9,387 nucleotides of DNA from Eggerthellales bacterium UBA948. Lineage in GTDB: Bacteria; Actinomycetota; Coriobacteriia; Coriobacteriales; UBA8131. Shown piece after piece: positions 1-6,379 of the stretch (positions are counted from its first letter, which is position 1; each line of letters begins with the position of its first letter). Under the pieces are notes generated by a model that made no database searches, had not been told where the DNA came from, and saw nothing but the letters and a program-made list of their open reading frames with translations. A program made the position numbers and the translations under genes. Location of the stretch: assembly GCA_002293265.1 (NCBI GenBank), contig DBCW01000015.1, positions 1-9,387 on the forward strand. The letters run 5' to 3'.

Positions 1-57
1 GGGAATCCACAAACGCATGAACTAGCAAAAATGGATTCCTGCTTTCGCAGGAATGAC
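1..57. repeat. Inverted pair of short palindromic intergenic repeats (left copy cut by window start)
   Basis: Bases 35-42 (ATTCCTGC) and 47-54 (GCAGGAAT) form a perfect 8-bp stem around a TTTC loop. The whole unit, TGGATTCCTGC..GCAGGAATGAC (32-57), has the look of the widespread intergenic repeat with core GTCATTCCtGCgaaagCaGGAATCCA. The window opens with GGGAATCCA, which reads as the right end of a second copy in opposite orientation; GGAATCC at 2-8 is exactly complementary to GGATTCC at 33-39. About 22 bases separate the two. Such pairs behave as small non-autonomous repeats in many genomes. The left copy cannot be seen whole. Confidence 0.6.
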
Positions 58-148
58 AGGGAGAGAGCGGGAATGAAACCTCTGCGCTAAACACTAATTT
101 ATCAGTCTGATGAGATTGTTTAATCGTACTTGTCACCATGAATAGAAG

Positions 149-180
149 TGACCCTCTACAATATTAAGCGTGGAGGGTCA
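149..180 (-). terminator. Stem-loop downstream of the MFS remnant, possible terminator
   Basis: TGACCCTCTAC (149-159) pairs with GTGGAGGGTCA (170-180): 11 bp with one T-G wobble, closing a 10-base loop. It begins 28 bases past the transporter stop codon, so it is well placed to end transcription on the minus strand. No clean U tract follows on that strand. A T-rich stretch (TTCTTTTT) lies about ten bases beyond the stem on the plus strand instead, so it may act in the other direction or only as an RNA 3'-end structure. The rest of 1-207 shows no gene. Confidence 0.4.
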
Positions 181-207
181 AAGCATGGTTCTTTTTCTAG
201 TTGACGT

Positions 208-867
208 TTACGCTTTCGTCTTAGGGTAGCGAACCAAGAAGGTTGCAATGGCGCCTATAGCGCATATGATGGTAACAGCGAGGAACATGACTGTGTAGCT
301 GCTAATTACATCGAAGACTATGCCGGCAATGATTGGAACCAGGCATGAAAATACTGATAGCAGTAACAGGATAACGCCCATGATCTTTGGGAAGTTTACG
401 ATACCAAAGTAGTTTGCAAAAGCTGTGGGCATAACGCTGGTATTGCCACCAAAAGCTATGCCGAGCAAAATGTAGTAGGCATACAAAATAACAATATTTC
501 CGGATGTGCAAATGAATCCGAGGAATGCGCCTACGCCTGCAAGTAATGCACAAACACCAAGTATTCGAGCTGGTTCAATTCCGTCTGGAACTTGATTGAC
601 ATCAGCAGGCTTATCTTTGATAAGCGGAAAAATTACAAGCAGAGCAACGGCAGCAATTATGGAAATGAGATAGAACCCCCAACTCCACGAACCTGATTGC
701 ACCATGGCGGCGTTAGTTATTAGAGGGTAAGCAAAAGCGATGACACCGCCAAGTCCCATTGTGATGGCCATGGCAAGCCCACGTTTTTGCACAAACCAAT
801 TACCTATGGTTGTCTGTGTTGCTATTTGTCCTCCTAAAGTACACAAAAAACTTTTTTTCCATTTCAA
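208..867 (-). pseudogene. Truncated MFS transporter (oxalate/formate antiporter-like), N-terminus and central helices missing
   Basis: The reading frame encodes 219 residues, about half the length of a 12-helix major facilitator carrier. It begins inside the fourth helix region. Residues 22-33 (NWFVQKRGLAMA) match the conserved loop of the oxalate/formate antiporter group, followed by helices 5 and 6 and the usual inter-domain segment ending in VPDG (about residues 92-95). After that, the family has a cytoplasmic loop and helices 7-8 with a second conserved loop. Here the protein jumps directly to sequence resembling helices 9-12 (AFGGNTSVMPTAFANYFG, then the C-terminal pair). So helices 1-3 and about 7-8 are absent, while the frame stays open. 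The first usable codon is TTG at 867, directly after the ribosome binding site, with an in-frame TAA seven codons before it. It lies downstream of the oxidoreductase operon and probably once carried its substrate or product. Family assignment is good; loss of function is inferred from the missing helices. Confidence 0.7.
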
Positions 868-942
868 TCCTTTCGATAGCGATCTTTATTAGCGCCAAGG
901 CAACGAACATGTGCCCGAAGGCTACTAGCCTCTCAGCGCAAG

Positions 943-991
943 GTGCTCTCCACGCAAAATGACAAGGAATCACTTTGCGTGGTCAGAGCGC
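943..991 (-). terminator. Strong stem-loop after the oxidoreductase operon
   Basis: CCACGCAAA (950-958) and TTTGCGTGG (974-982) are perfect 9-bp complements around a 15-base loop. The stem continues outward with GCTCT (945-949) against AGAGC (985-989) across a two-base bulge, and with two more pairs in RNA. It starts 9 bases beyond the stop codon of the anchor gene, so it probably marks the 3' end of the operon transcript and separates it from the transporter remnant. No run of U follows on the minus strand, so intrinsic termination is uncertain; an RNA-stabilising role is equally possible. The rest of 868-999 contains only a small palindrome (AGGCTA-C-TAGCCT, 919-931). Confidence 0.45.
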
Positions 992-999
992 ATGCGGAT

Positions 1000-1842
1000 T
1001 TACATATCTAAGTTCAGATCGACCGAATACATAGGAAACATTTTTACCTTAAGTGCGCCTTTGAAGAACAAAACGGTCCAGGCGGCAATGCCTAGTGCAG
1101 CAAACAGGAGTGAGCATATGGCTACCAAAGACGATACAAAGACCAGACACAAGGCAATACCAATAAGGGGTAAAGCTGCTCCTGATATGATCCAAAAGAC
1201 AAAAGTGAAACGATATGGATTATCAAAAGCATTAATGGCTACTCCATAACCAACACCGCGCATTCTGATCACGTAAGCAATCTGGGTAGTGATGCAGATT
1301 GCCGTGCACACCAATACAGAAGCGATCAATAACAAAGGCGCGGTGATGTTTAAGACAAAGCAAAAGACTAAAACTGCAATTCCGCCGGCCTCTAATGCGG
1401 TAAGTAAGAACAGCGCCAGTACGAATGGTGTGTTCCAAGCCGGGCGTGAGCCCATCTGATAGGCAAGTCCTGTGCATACCAAAAAGGCCAAAGCCAGAAC
1501 GGCAGTTACTGTGTCGACAATTATGGTTGCACTTCCAACTTCAAATATAAGACCATTTAACACGCACACCAACAAAGCGATGCCTAAAAATGGTGTGATC
1601 AAGGCTTCCTGAGTTAGATGTGACCCCATGTTGGAAAACGCATTAAAAAAACGTTGTGGGCGCTTTAGATGGAATATGGATGCCACACCGCCAATAGCTA
1701 AAAGTGCAAGTGTGAAAATAGCGACCACATTCATGGGGAGTTCCAGTCCAAAGAGCGCGCTTGCAACATACGCAAAGATGAACGCGCCTAAACCTACACG
1801 CTGACAAACTGTGGAGATGATTAGCGGCCAATGGATTTGCAT
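1000..1842 (-). CDS. DmsC-like membrane anchor subunit of a molybdopterin oxidoreductase
   Basis: This 280-residue protein is almost entirely hydrophobic, with about eight membrane helices (roughly 6-32, 37-57, 82-101, 107-128, 138-161, 167-191, 213-236, 239-260). It starts with the HWPL segment typical of the DmsC family. It also carries HLKRP (58-62) followed by an AFSNMGSHLTQEA segment, the counterpart of the family's HL..P...L.N...S.LSRE region, and a PAWN motif (134-137). DmsC proteins fix the enzyme to the membrane, oxidise menaquinol and feed electrons to the iron-sulfur subunit. It is the last gene of the operon; its ATG lies 22 bases inside the preceding gene, with GAAAGGAG ten bases upstream, so translation is probably coupled. 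The C-terminal tail after residue 262 is short and polar. The length is normal for the family. NrfD-type anchors have a similar role, but the N-terminal motif favours DmsC. Confidence 0.88.
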   Translation of the reverse strand: MQIHWPLIISTVCQRVGLGAFIFAYVASALFGLELPMNVVAIFTLALLAIGGVASIFHLKRPQRFFNAFSNMGSHLTQEALITPFLGIALLVCVLNGLIFEVGSATIIVDTVTAVLALAFLVCTGLAYQMGSRPAWNTPFVLALFLLTALEAGGIAVLVFCFVLNITAPLLLIASVLVCTAICITTQIAYVIRMRGVGYGVAINAFDNPYRFTFVFWIISGAALPLIGIALCLVFVSSLVAICSLLFAALGIAAWTVLFFKGALKVKMFPMYSVDLNLDM

Positions 1843-2432
1843 AGTGTCTCAGCTCCTTTCCTGGGTAGTAAGTAGACAAGTGAAGGCTCGTTGCCAAATT
1901 CGGAATGAATTGTAAAGTGACGGTCTTCATTGTTTTTTAGAACCTGCGATATTTCAGATTTCGGATCATTTAGATCGCCGATTATGCGACATCCCGTTGT
2001 GCAGGTATACGCGCAAGCGGGCTTTTCGTTTTTCTCCAACTTATGAACGCACAAGATGCATTTTTCAACCGTTTTGGTCTTTGGATTAACGCTGCGCGCT
2101 TCGTAAGGGCAAGCCCAAATGCAATACTCGCAACCAAAGCAGCGATTTGCATCTACCAGCACAACGCCCTCTTCGGTTTTGTAGGTTGCCTTGGTCGGAC
2201 AAACCTTAATGCAGCTTGGCTCAGCGCAATGCATGCATTGATTAGGGAAGTAAAACATCTCCACATCATCGGGATATTTGCCAATTGGCCCCATACGCTT
2301 TACGCGAAGCCAAAACAGACCCAGCTCTACGTTGTTTTCCATCTTGCAAGCCACAGAGCAAGCTTGGCAGCCGGTGCATTTGTCAAGATCGATCACCATG
2401 CCATAATGCACAGTCGTAGTATTTGTAGACAT
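1821..2432 (-). CDS. DmsB-like iron-sulfur subunit with four [4Fe-4S] clusters
   Basis: The 203-residue protein carries sixteen cluster-binding cysteines in four groups: C19-C22-C25-C29, C66-C69-C74-C78, C98-C101-C104-C108 and C125-C128-C140-C144. This is the pattern of the electron-transfer subunits of DMSO reductase, polysulfide reductase and related enzymes. It should relay electrons between the membrane anchor and the catalytic subunit. I chose the ATG at 2432, one base after the TAA of the catalytic gene, because GGGTGG sits eight bases upstream inside the end of that gene. A GTG four codons earlier (2444) is possible but stands too close to the same site. There is no signal peptide, as usual for these subunits, which normally travel with their partner. 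The 3' end overlaps the anchor gene by 22 bases. All expected cysteines are present, so it looks functional. Confidence 0.93.
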   Translation of the reverse strand: MSTNTTTVHYGMVIDLDKCTGCQACSVACKMENNVELGLFWLRVKRMGPIGKYPDDVEMFYFPNQCMHCAEPSCIKVCPTKATYKTEEGVVLVDANRCFGCEYCIWACPYEARSVNPKTKTVEKCILCVHKLEKNEKPACAYTCTTGCRIIGDLNDPKSEISQVLKNNEDRHFTIHSEFGNEPSLVYLLPRKGAETLCKSIGR

Positions 2433-2433
2433 G

Positions 2434-4767
2434 TTACTCACCACCCTTCTTTACCACGCGGCAAAGCGTACTTCGCAGTCCGGGTGTTAAGTACTCATCG
2501 TTATAAGTCTTATCGCTGGTGATAGTATTGGCATTAGACATGCCGTTTGGATATCCCGGCAGTCCAAGCTCCGGACAAGCTTGCCACCAACCGTGCGGGA
2601 TCACGCAAACGCGTGGATCCAGACCGTCACTGGGACGAGCTTTCATGGTGATACGCCCGGTGGGGGATTCTACCCAGACCCATTCGCCGTATTCAATACC
2701 TAATTCTTTGGCAATAGAGGTGTGAAAAATGACCTGTGGCTCAGGGATCAGCTCACGAAGATGCGGGATGCCGCGATAGGCCGAGTGATAATACGTTGGA
2801 TAGCGGCGTCCGGTGATGCCGGTGAGCGGGTATTCTTCGGCAACGTCCGGTGTGGCATAGATGCTTTCTTTGGGCTCACTGGCCTCGGGAAACGGCTTTG
2901 ATCCCATGATCAGCTCGATGACTGAATACAATTCAATACGACCAGACGGTGTGCCAAAGCCATTGGTCTGGTACTCACGAGAAGGAGCTTGCGGCACGTG
3001 GTGAATCCACTTTTCCTTAAGATCCGGCCAAGTAATACCAGCATGTGTTTGTTCAAGCTGCCAATCAAACAGCTCTTCGTCAGTTTCCCACGGCCACCAC
3101 TCCGGATTTAGGCGGTTGCCAAAGGTGCGATAGAACCACACATCGCTTCTGCGTTCATACAGCGCGTCTACGGCTTTCTGCTGTCCAAATATCCATTCAC
3201 TGCATACCTCATCAGCCAAATAATCGCGTTCTGTCCAGTGCGTGGAAGGCAAAACGAGATCAGCCAACTCGCACGTGGGCGACATAAAGTAATCCATACA
3301 CACTAAAAGATCCAGACACATCAAGGATTCTTTGACCTTTGCAGTATTTTCCGACCAAGACAGCGGATTACCTTGAACCATAATGTAGGCTTTAAGCGGA
3401 TAAGGTTTACCCGTGCGCATGGCCTCAAAAGCCGCCGATGGATTAGATACGCCATAGACTGTTCCGGGTGCACGCTCATCTATGATTCGCAGTTCCTTTT
3501 GCGTGGCAGGCTCAGCGCCTCCGAGTGGACCCATTTGGTTCCAAAACGGCATACTCAAATTACCGCCTTTTTTCTCCAAATTGCCGCAGATGGCGATAAT
3601 TATGTTGATGAGTTGCAGCGAGTCTTTGCAATTGGTCTGCTCTTCGATACCCTGAAAGACATTGATTGTCGCTGCCGGTGCATTGGCATAAGCACGTGCA
3701 GACTCTCTGATCTTGTTTGCGCTTACCCAGCATCGATCCTCGGCTTTTTCCGGTGTCCATTCAGCTGCGCGCTCTTTAAGACCAATCCAGACGGTCTTTA
3801 CAGGTACCTCTTGACCATCGAGCAGCTTAACCATGCCGCGATACTCCAGATCCTCATCGATATCCTTACTGTGGATCTCTACAAAGGACTGGCTCTTTTT
3901 ATCCCACACCAACATGGCTTGCTCGTTTCCGCCCTCTTTGATTAAGGCTTCATTGAGAGGGGCTTCGATACCTTCGATAAGCACCATTGGGGCGTTGGTG
4001 TATTTTTGAGTGAACTCATAGTCAAAAAGATCTTCGTTCATGATGACGTTAAGCCAGGCATAAGCGAGGTAGGTGTCTGATCCGGGGCGCACACCTAAAA
4101 AGTAGTCGGCCTTGGCAGCAAGCGGGTGCTCAAAAAATGGGTCGATGACAATAAGCTTGGCACCACGATCGCGACTTCGCCCAATTTGCCCGGATGTGTA
4201 AGTGGCTTCAGTCCAAACCGAGTTGGCACCCCAAAAGACGATGCAGTCAGCGTTGTCAAAATCACAGCCATCAAAGGTGGGAAACATGCCGTACTGCAGA
4301 AAACACTGTACCATCATCGGTACAAGACAGATGTTTCCGGGAGAAAGACTGTGGTGTACACGACCTCCGGCGTTGCCTGACCGCGCTGTCCACTGGTTGG
4401 TACCGCGGCCTGTGCCTTGTCCGTAAGCAATGGCTTCTGCGCCATATTCTTCAGTGATCTTTTGCACTCTGTCTACCAACCAATCCAGAGCTTCATCCCA
4501 AGAGATCTCCTCCCATTTTCCTTCGCCTCGCTCGCCTAAACGGCGCAGTGGGTAATTGAGCCTGTGGGGATCGTAGAGGATCTTTGGAGCCGAAAGTCCT
4601 TTGCCACACAAACGACCTTCGCTGCGTGGGTCTTCGGGGTTGCCTTTGACGCCCACCAAAACTCCGTCCTTGTCAACTTCGCAAAGAACGCCACATTTTG
4701 CATGGCACTCAAAACAATTTGTCTTGACGATCTTTCCTCCGTCTTCTTTAAACGTAATTGACGACAT
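2434..4767 (-). CDS. Molybdopterin oxidoreductase catalytic subunit (DMSO reductase superfamily), no Tat signal
   Basis: The 777-residue protein is the large subunit of a bis-molybdopterin guanine dinucleotide enzyme. Residues about 11-66 form the N-terminal [4Fe-4S] domain with C18-x2-C21-x3-C25-x28-C54 followed by GKG. The molybdopterin-binding body runs to roughly residue 520, and the C-terminal dinucleotide-binding domain spans about 646-777, with HGWW (725-728) and SNAN (744-747). C147, in PGNIC, is a candidate molybdenum ligand, but I place it only by eye. I start at ATG 4767 because AAAGGAG lies five bases upstream; the open frame runs 32 codons further with no ribosome binding site and an unrelated N-terminus. 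The chosen N-terminus (MSSITFKEDGG) has no twin-arginine or hydrophobic segment, so the enzyme is probably cytoplasmic. The substrate is unknown. A DMSO/TMAO, polysulfide or thiosulfate reductase, or an Eggerthellaceae-type catechol dehydroxylase, would all fit the operon. The superfamily call is certain; the subfamily is not. Confidence 0.93.
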   Translation of the reverse strand: MSSITFKEDGGKIVKTNCFECHAKCGVLCEVDKDGVLVGVKGNPEDPRSEGRLCGKGLSAPKILYDPHRLNYPLRRLGERGEGKWEEISWDEALDWLVDRVQKITEEYGAEAIAYGQGTGRGTNQWTARSGNAGGRVHHSLSPGNICLVPMMVQCFLQYGMFPTFDGCDFDNADCIVFWGANSVWTEATYTSGQIGRSRDRGAKLIVIDPFFEHPLAAKADYFLGVRPGSDTYLAYAWLNVIMNEDLFDYEFTQKYTNAPMVLIEGIEAPLNEALIKEGGNEQAMLVWDKKSQSFVEIHSKDIDEDLEYRGMVKLLDGQEVPVKTVWIGLKERAAEWTPEKAEDRCWVSANKIRESARAYANAPAATINVFQGIEEQTNCKDSLQLINIIIAICGNLEKKGGNLSMPFWNQMGPLGGAEPATQKELRIIDERAPGTVYGVSNPSAAFEAMRTGKPYPLKAYIMVQGNPLSWSENTAKVKESLMCLDLLVCMDYFMSPTCELADLVLPSTHWTERDYLADEVCSEWIFGQQKAVDALYERRSDVWFYRTFGNRLNPEWWPWETDEELFDWQLEQTHAGITWPDLKEKWIHHVPQAPSREYQTNGFGTPSGRIELYSVIELIMGSKPFPEASEPKESIYATPDVAEEYPLTGITGRRYPTYYHSAYRGIPHLRELIPEPQVIFHTSIAKELGIEYGEWVWVESPTGRITMKARPSDGLDPRVCVIPHGWWQACPELGLPGYPNGMSNANTITSDKTYNDEYLTPGLRSTLCRVVKKGGE

Positions 4768-4855
4768 CTGCTCTCCTTTCTTTGGTTGTTGTGTTTGTGC
4801 TTCCTGAAGATTTTGATAACCAAAGAGCGGTAATGCAAACACTAAGGCGCGGTAG

Positions 4856-4878
4856 GGGTACAAGGAAAAGTTGTACCC
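4856..4878. promoter_or_regulatory. Perfect 8-bp dyad in the leader of the oxidoreductase operon, candidate operator
   Basis: GGGTACAA (4856-4863) and TTGTACCC (4871-4878) are perfect inverted repeats separated by seven bases. The dyad lies 89 bases before the operon's start codon and 39 bases beyond the ferredoxin stop, in the only gap where a promoter for the operon can lie. The 15-bp centre-to-centre distance suits a dimeric regulator. It is not a clean T-N11-A LysR box (the nearest fit is T-N15-A), so the protein that binds is open: the LysR product, the OmpR-type regulator or another factor. No T tract follows on the minus strand, which speaks against a terminator. No convincing -35/-10 pair stands out in 4768-4916. 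Confidence 0.45.
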
Positions 4879-4916
4879 TGTTTGTAATGTAGGGCAGATG
4901 TGTGTCTATAATGCGG

Positions 4917-5117
4917 TTATATAAACAATCCGACTTCTTTTGTGATGGCTCGCAGCTTGCAAGCTTCAAGGCAGCGCCCACAGCGATTGCAGCGTTTATA
5001 ATCAATCTCAACAGTCTTATTGGCATTGGTGATGATGGCGTTTTCCTCGCATGCTTGTTCGCATTTTCCGCATATGCGACATATGTCTTGTTTGATGCGA
5101 AATCGGGTAAGTTTCAT
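4917..5117 (-). CDS. Small 2[4Fe-4S] ferredoxin, translationally coupled to the LysR gene
   Basis: The 66-residue protein has two complete cluster motifs, C13-C16-C19-C23 and C43-C46-C49-C53, each CxxCxxCxxxC, in the pseudo-twofold arrangement of clostridial-type ferredoxins. It lacks the proline that often follows the fourth cysteine of each motif. It is presumably a soluble low-potential electron carrier in the cytoplasm. The ATG overlaps the LysR stop codon as ATGA, and no ribosome binding site precedes it, so its translation should depend on ribosomes finishing the regulator. It lies between the regulator and the oxidoreductase operon, so it may donate electrons to the enzyme, help insert or reduce its cofactor, or act with the regulator. 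The role is inference; the ferredoxin identity is clear. Confidence 0.88.
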   Translation of the reverse strand: MKLTRFRIKQDICRICGKCEQACEENAIITNANKTVEIDYKRCNRCGRCLEACKLRAITKEVGLFI

Positions 5118-6094
5118 GAAGTGACCATAATCTGCTCGTGGTCAACGGGAAACCCAATGATGGGAAAACGGTTCATGTAATCGGCACATATAATTGAGAA
5201 GTAGCCTTCAAGAAAAGATGTGAAACCAATAGCTTGTTGGTTGTGTGACTTTCCCAATATGCCTGTGGTTAGCTTGGTGCTGTCAATAATGGGAACAACA
5301 GTTGCTTCATTGGTGGGTGGACTGCCACCCAAAAAGACTGAAAATGAATCGGTAAAGCTAACAAATCCTTGTTCGATGATTGCCTTAGTTAGCAGCGCCA
5401 GACTGGTGGTTTGCACTCTGATCTCGGCATCGGCAATGTCTTTTATCAGATTTCTTATCAGTCGCTTAAGTAATTCTTCTTTATAACAAGCTATCTGCGC
5501 ACCTTTTAGGTTTGGCTTTGCGATCACTTTGTTTTTTGCATAGTCTGCATCGCTACGACAGAAAAGCATGAGATCAGATGTGACCAGCGGCTTGAATGAT
5601 GATCCGATGTTTTGTGAAATATGGGTCATGAAGGAGGGGATATTGATCATGTAGACCGCATCATCGTCCAAATCAGGGTATTCTCTAATTATTTCGAATA
5701 GACTCTTTTCGATAAATTCGAGTGCATTAGTTGCGCCCAGTGCTTCATTGTAAGCATCAAATATTGGTGTGAAGGTGTGCAGCGTATACGGAGTAGTTAT
5801 TACACGAAGAGGTACATCGGATACACTGCCGTTGGCTTTACCCAGCGCCGCGATCGTCTGTAGGCGGCGATACGCTGATACAACCTGCTCAGCTTCGTGC
5901 GCAATGCGCTTGCCGCTTTCGGTGAGAATAAGGTCGTTTCCTCTGCGATCAAAAAGTGCAACCCCAAAGTCGTGTTCCAGGTTCTTGATCACGGAGCTTG
6001 CGCCTTGTTGTGAAATATAGACTTGGCGAGCCGCCTTAGATATGCAGCCTTTCTCTATTACCAGCAAAAACAACGAAAGTGACTCGATGCGCAT
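5114..6094 (-). CDS. LysR-family transcriptional regulator
   Basis: The 326-residue protein begins with the LysR winged helix-turn-helix: residues about 3-62 contain SKAARQVYISQQGASSVIKN and LFDRRGNDLILTESG, the recognition and wing segments. From about residue 90 a substrate-binding-type effector domain follows, more diverged than the N-terminus. LysR proteins bind as tetramers near their own promoter and near target promoters, and respond to a small ligand. The ATG at 6094 has AGGGG seven bases upstream. The gene is divergent from the chaperone gene and lies upstream of the oxidoreductase operon on the same strand, so both are likely targets. The stop codon overlaps the following ferredoxin start by four bases. 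Length is slightly above the usual 290-310 residues, mostly through the C-terminal end. The ligand is probably a substrate of the enzyme, but nothing in the sequence proves it. Confidence 0.92.
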   Translation of the reverse strand: MRIESLSLFLLVIEKGCISKAARQVYISQQGASSVIKNLEHDFGVALFDRRGNDLILTESGKRIAHEAEQVVSAYRRLQTIAALGKANGSVSDVPLRVITTPYTLHTFTPIFDAYNEALGATNALEFIEKSLFEIIREYPDLDDDAVYMINIPSFMTHISQNIGSSFKPLVTSDLMLFCRSDADYAKNKVIAKPNLKGAQIACYKEELLKRLIRNLIKDIADAEIRVQTTSLALLTKAIIEQGFVSFTDSFSVFLGGSPPTNEATVVPIIDSTKLTTGILGKSHNQQAIGFTSFLEGYFSIICADYMNRFPIIGFPVDHEQIMVTS

Positions 6095-6280
6095 GGTATC
6101 GCCCCTAAGCTTCGAGAATTGTTAGTTAGTATGCTCGACATGATAACATAGCTGCCATGGTTTGATTGACTATCTTTAAGGGTAGATGTCTGTTGAAAGC
6201 AGGTATCTGCTCCAAACAACCATCCAATTGTAAAGCCAATTATTAATTATTTTTAAGCGTGATAAACATGCAAAAGTACG

Positions 6281-6286
6281 TATAAT
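6281..6286 (+). promoter_or_regulatory. TATAAT -10 element upstream of the chaperone gene
   Basis: A consensus TATAAT lies 93 bases before the chosen chaperone start, downstream of an A+T-rich tract (6225-6256) that could act as an upstream element. No good -35 hexamer occurs at 16-18 bases spacing (CGTGAT at 17). This is typical of promoters that need an activator, such as the divergent LysR protein or the OmpR-type regulator. Start of transcription would be near 6293, giving a leader of about 87 bases. The wider region 6095-6379 has no gene; it also contains a small dyad AGCAG-GTAT-CTGCT (6198-6211). Confidence 0.45.
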
Positions 6287-6379
6287 TGTGGCATGATATA
6301 CAAAGGTTTTTAACTAAATATGTGGAGTAAGTTTATTACAGTGTGGTCGAGGGGACGCACATCGGCTGAAGGGAGTCGC

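Noticed and set aside
959..1249. 96-codon plus-strand open frame over the end of the anchor gene
   Set aside because: Antisense to a clear membrane protein, low-complexity basic composition and no supporting signal.
2043..2522. 159-codon plus-strand open frame opposite the iron-sulfur subunit gene
   Set aside because: It lies antisense across the iron-sulfur gene and the end of the catalytic gene, has no recognisable domain and no good ribosome binding site; the minus-strand proteins there are unmistakable.
3373..3945. 190-codon plus-strand open frame inside the catalytic gene
   Set aside because: Antisense shadow of a conserved molybdopterin domain; the translation is rich in Cys, Arg and Leu without family motifs.
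4768..4863. Possible 32-residue N-terminal extension of the catalytic subunit as a signal peptide
   Set aside because: The segment has no twin-arginine motif and no ribosome binding site, and a strong AAAGGAG stands directly before the internal ATG at 4767.
4856..4878. Dyad read as a terminator for the LysR-ferredoxin operon
   Set aside because: On the minus strand the stem is followed by CTACCGC, with no U tract; its position in the next operon's leader fits an operator better.
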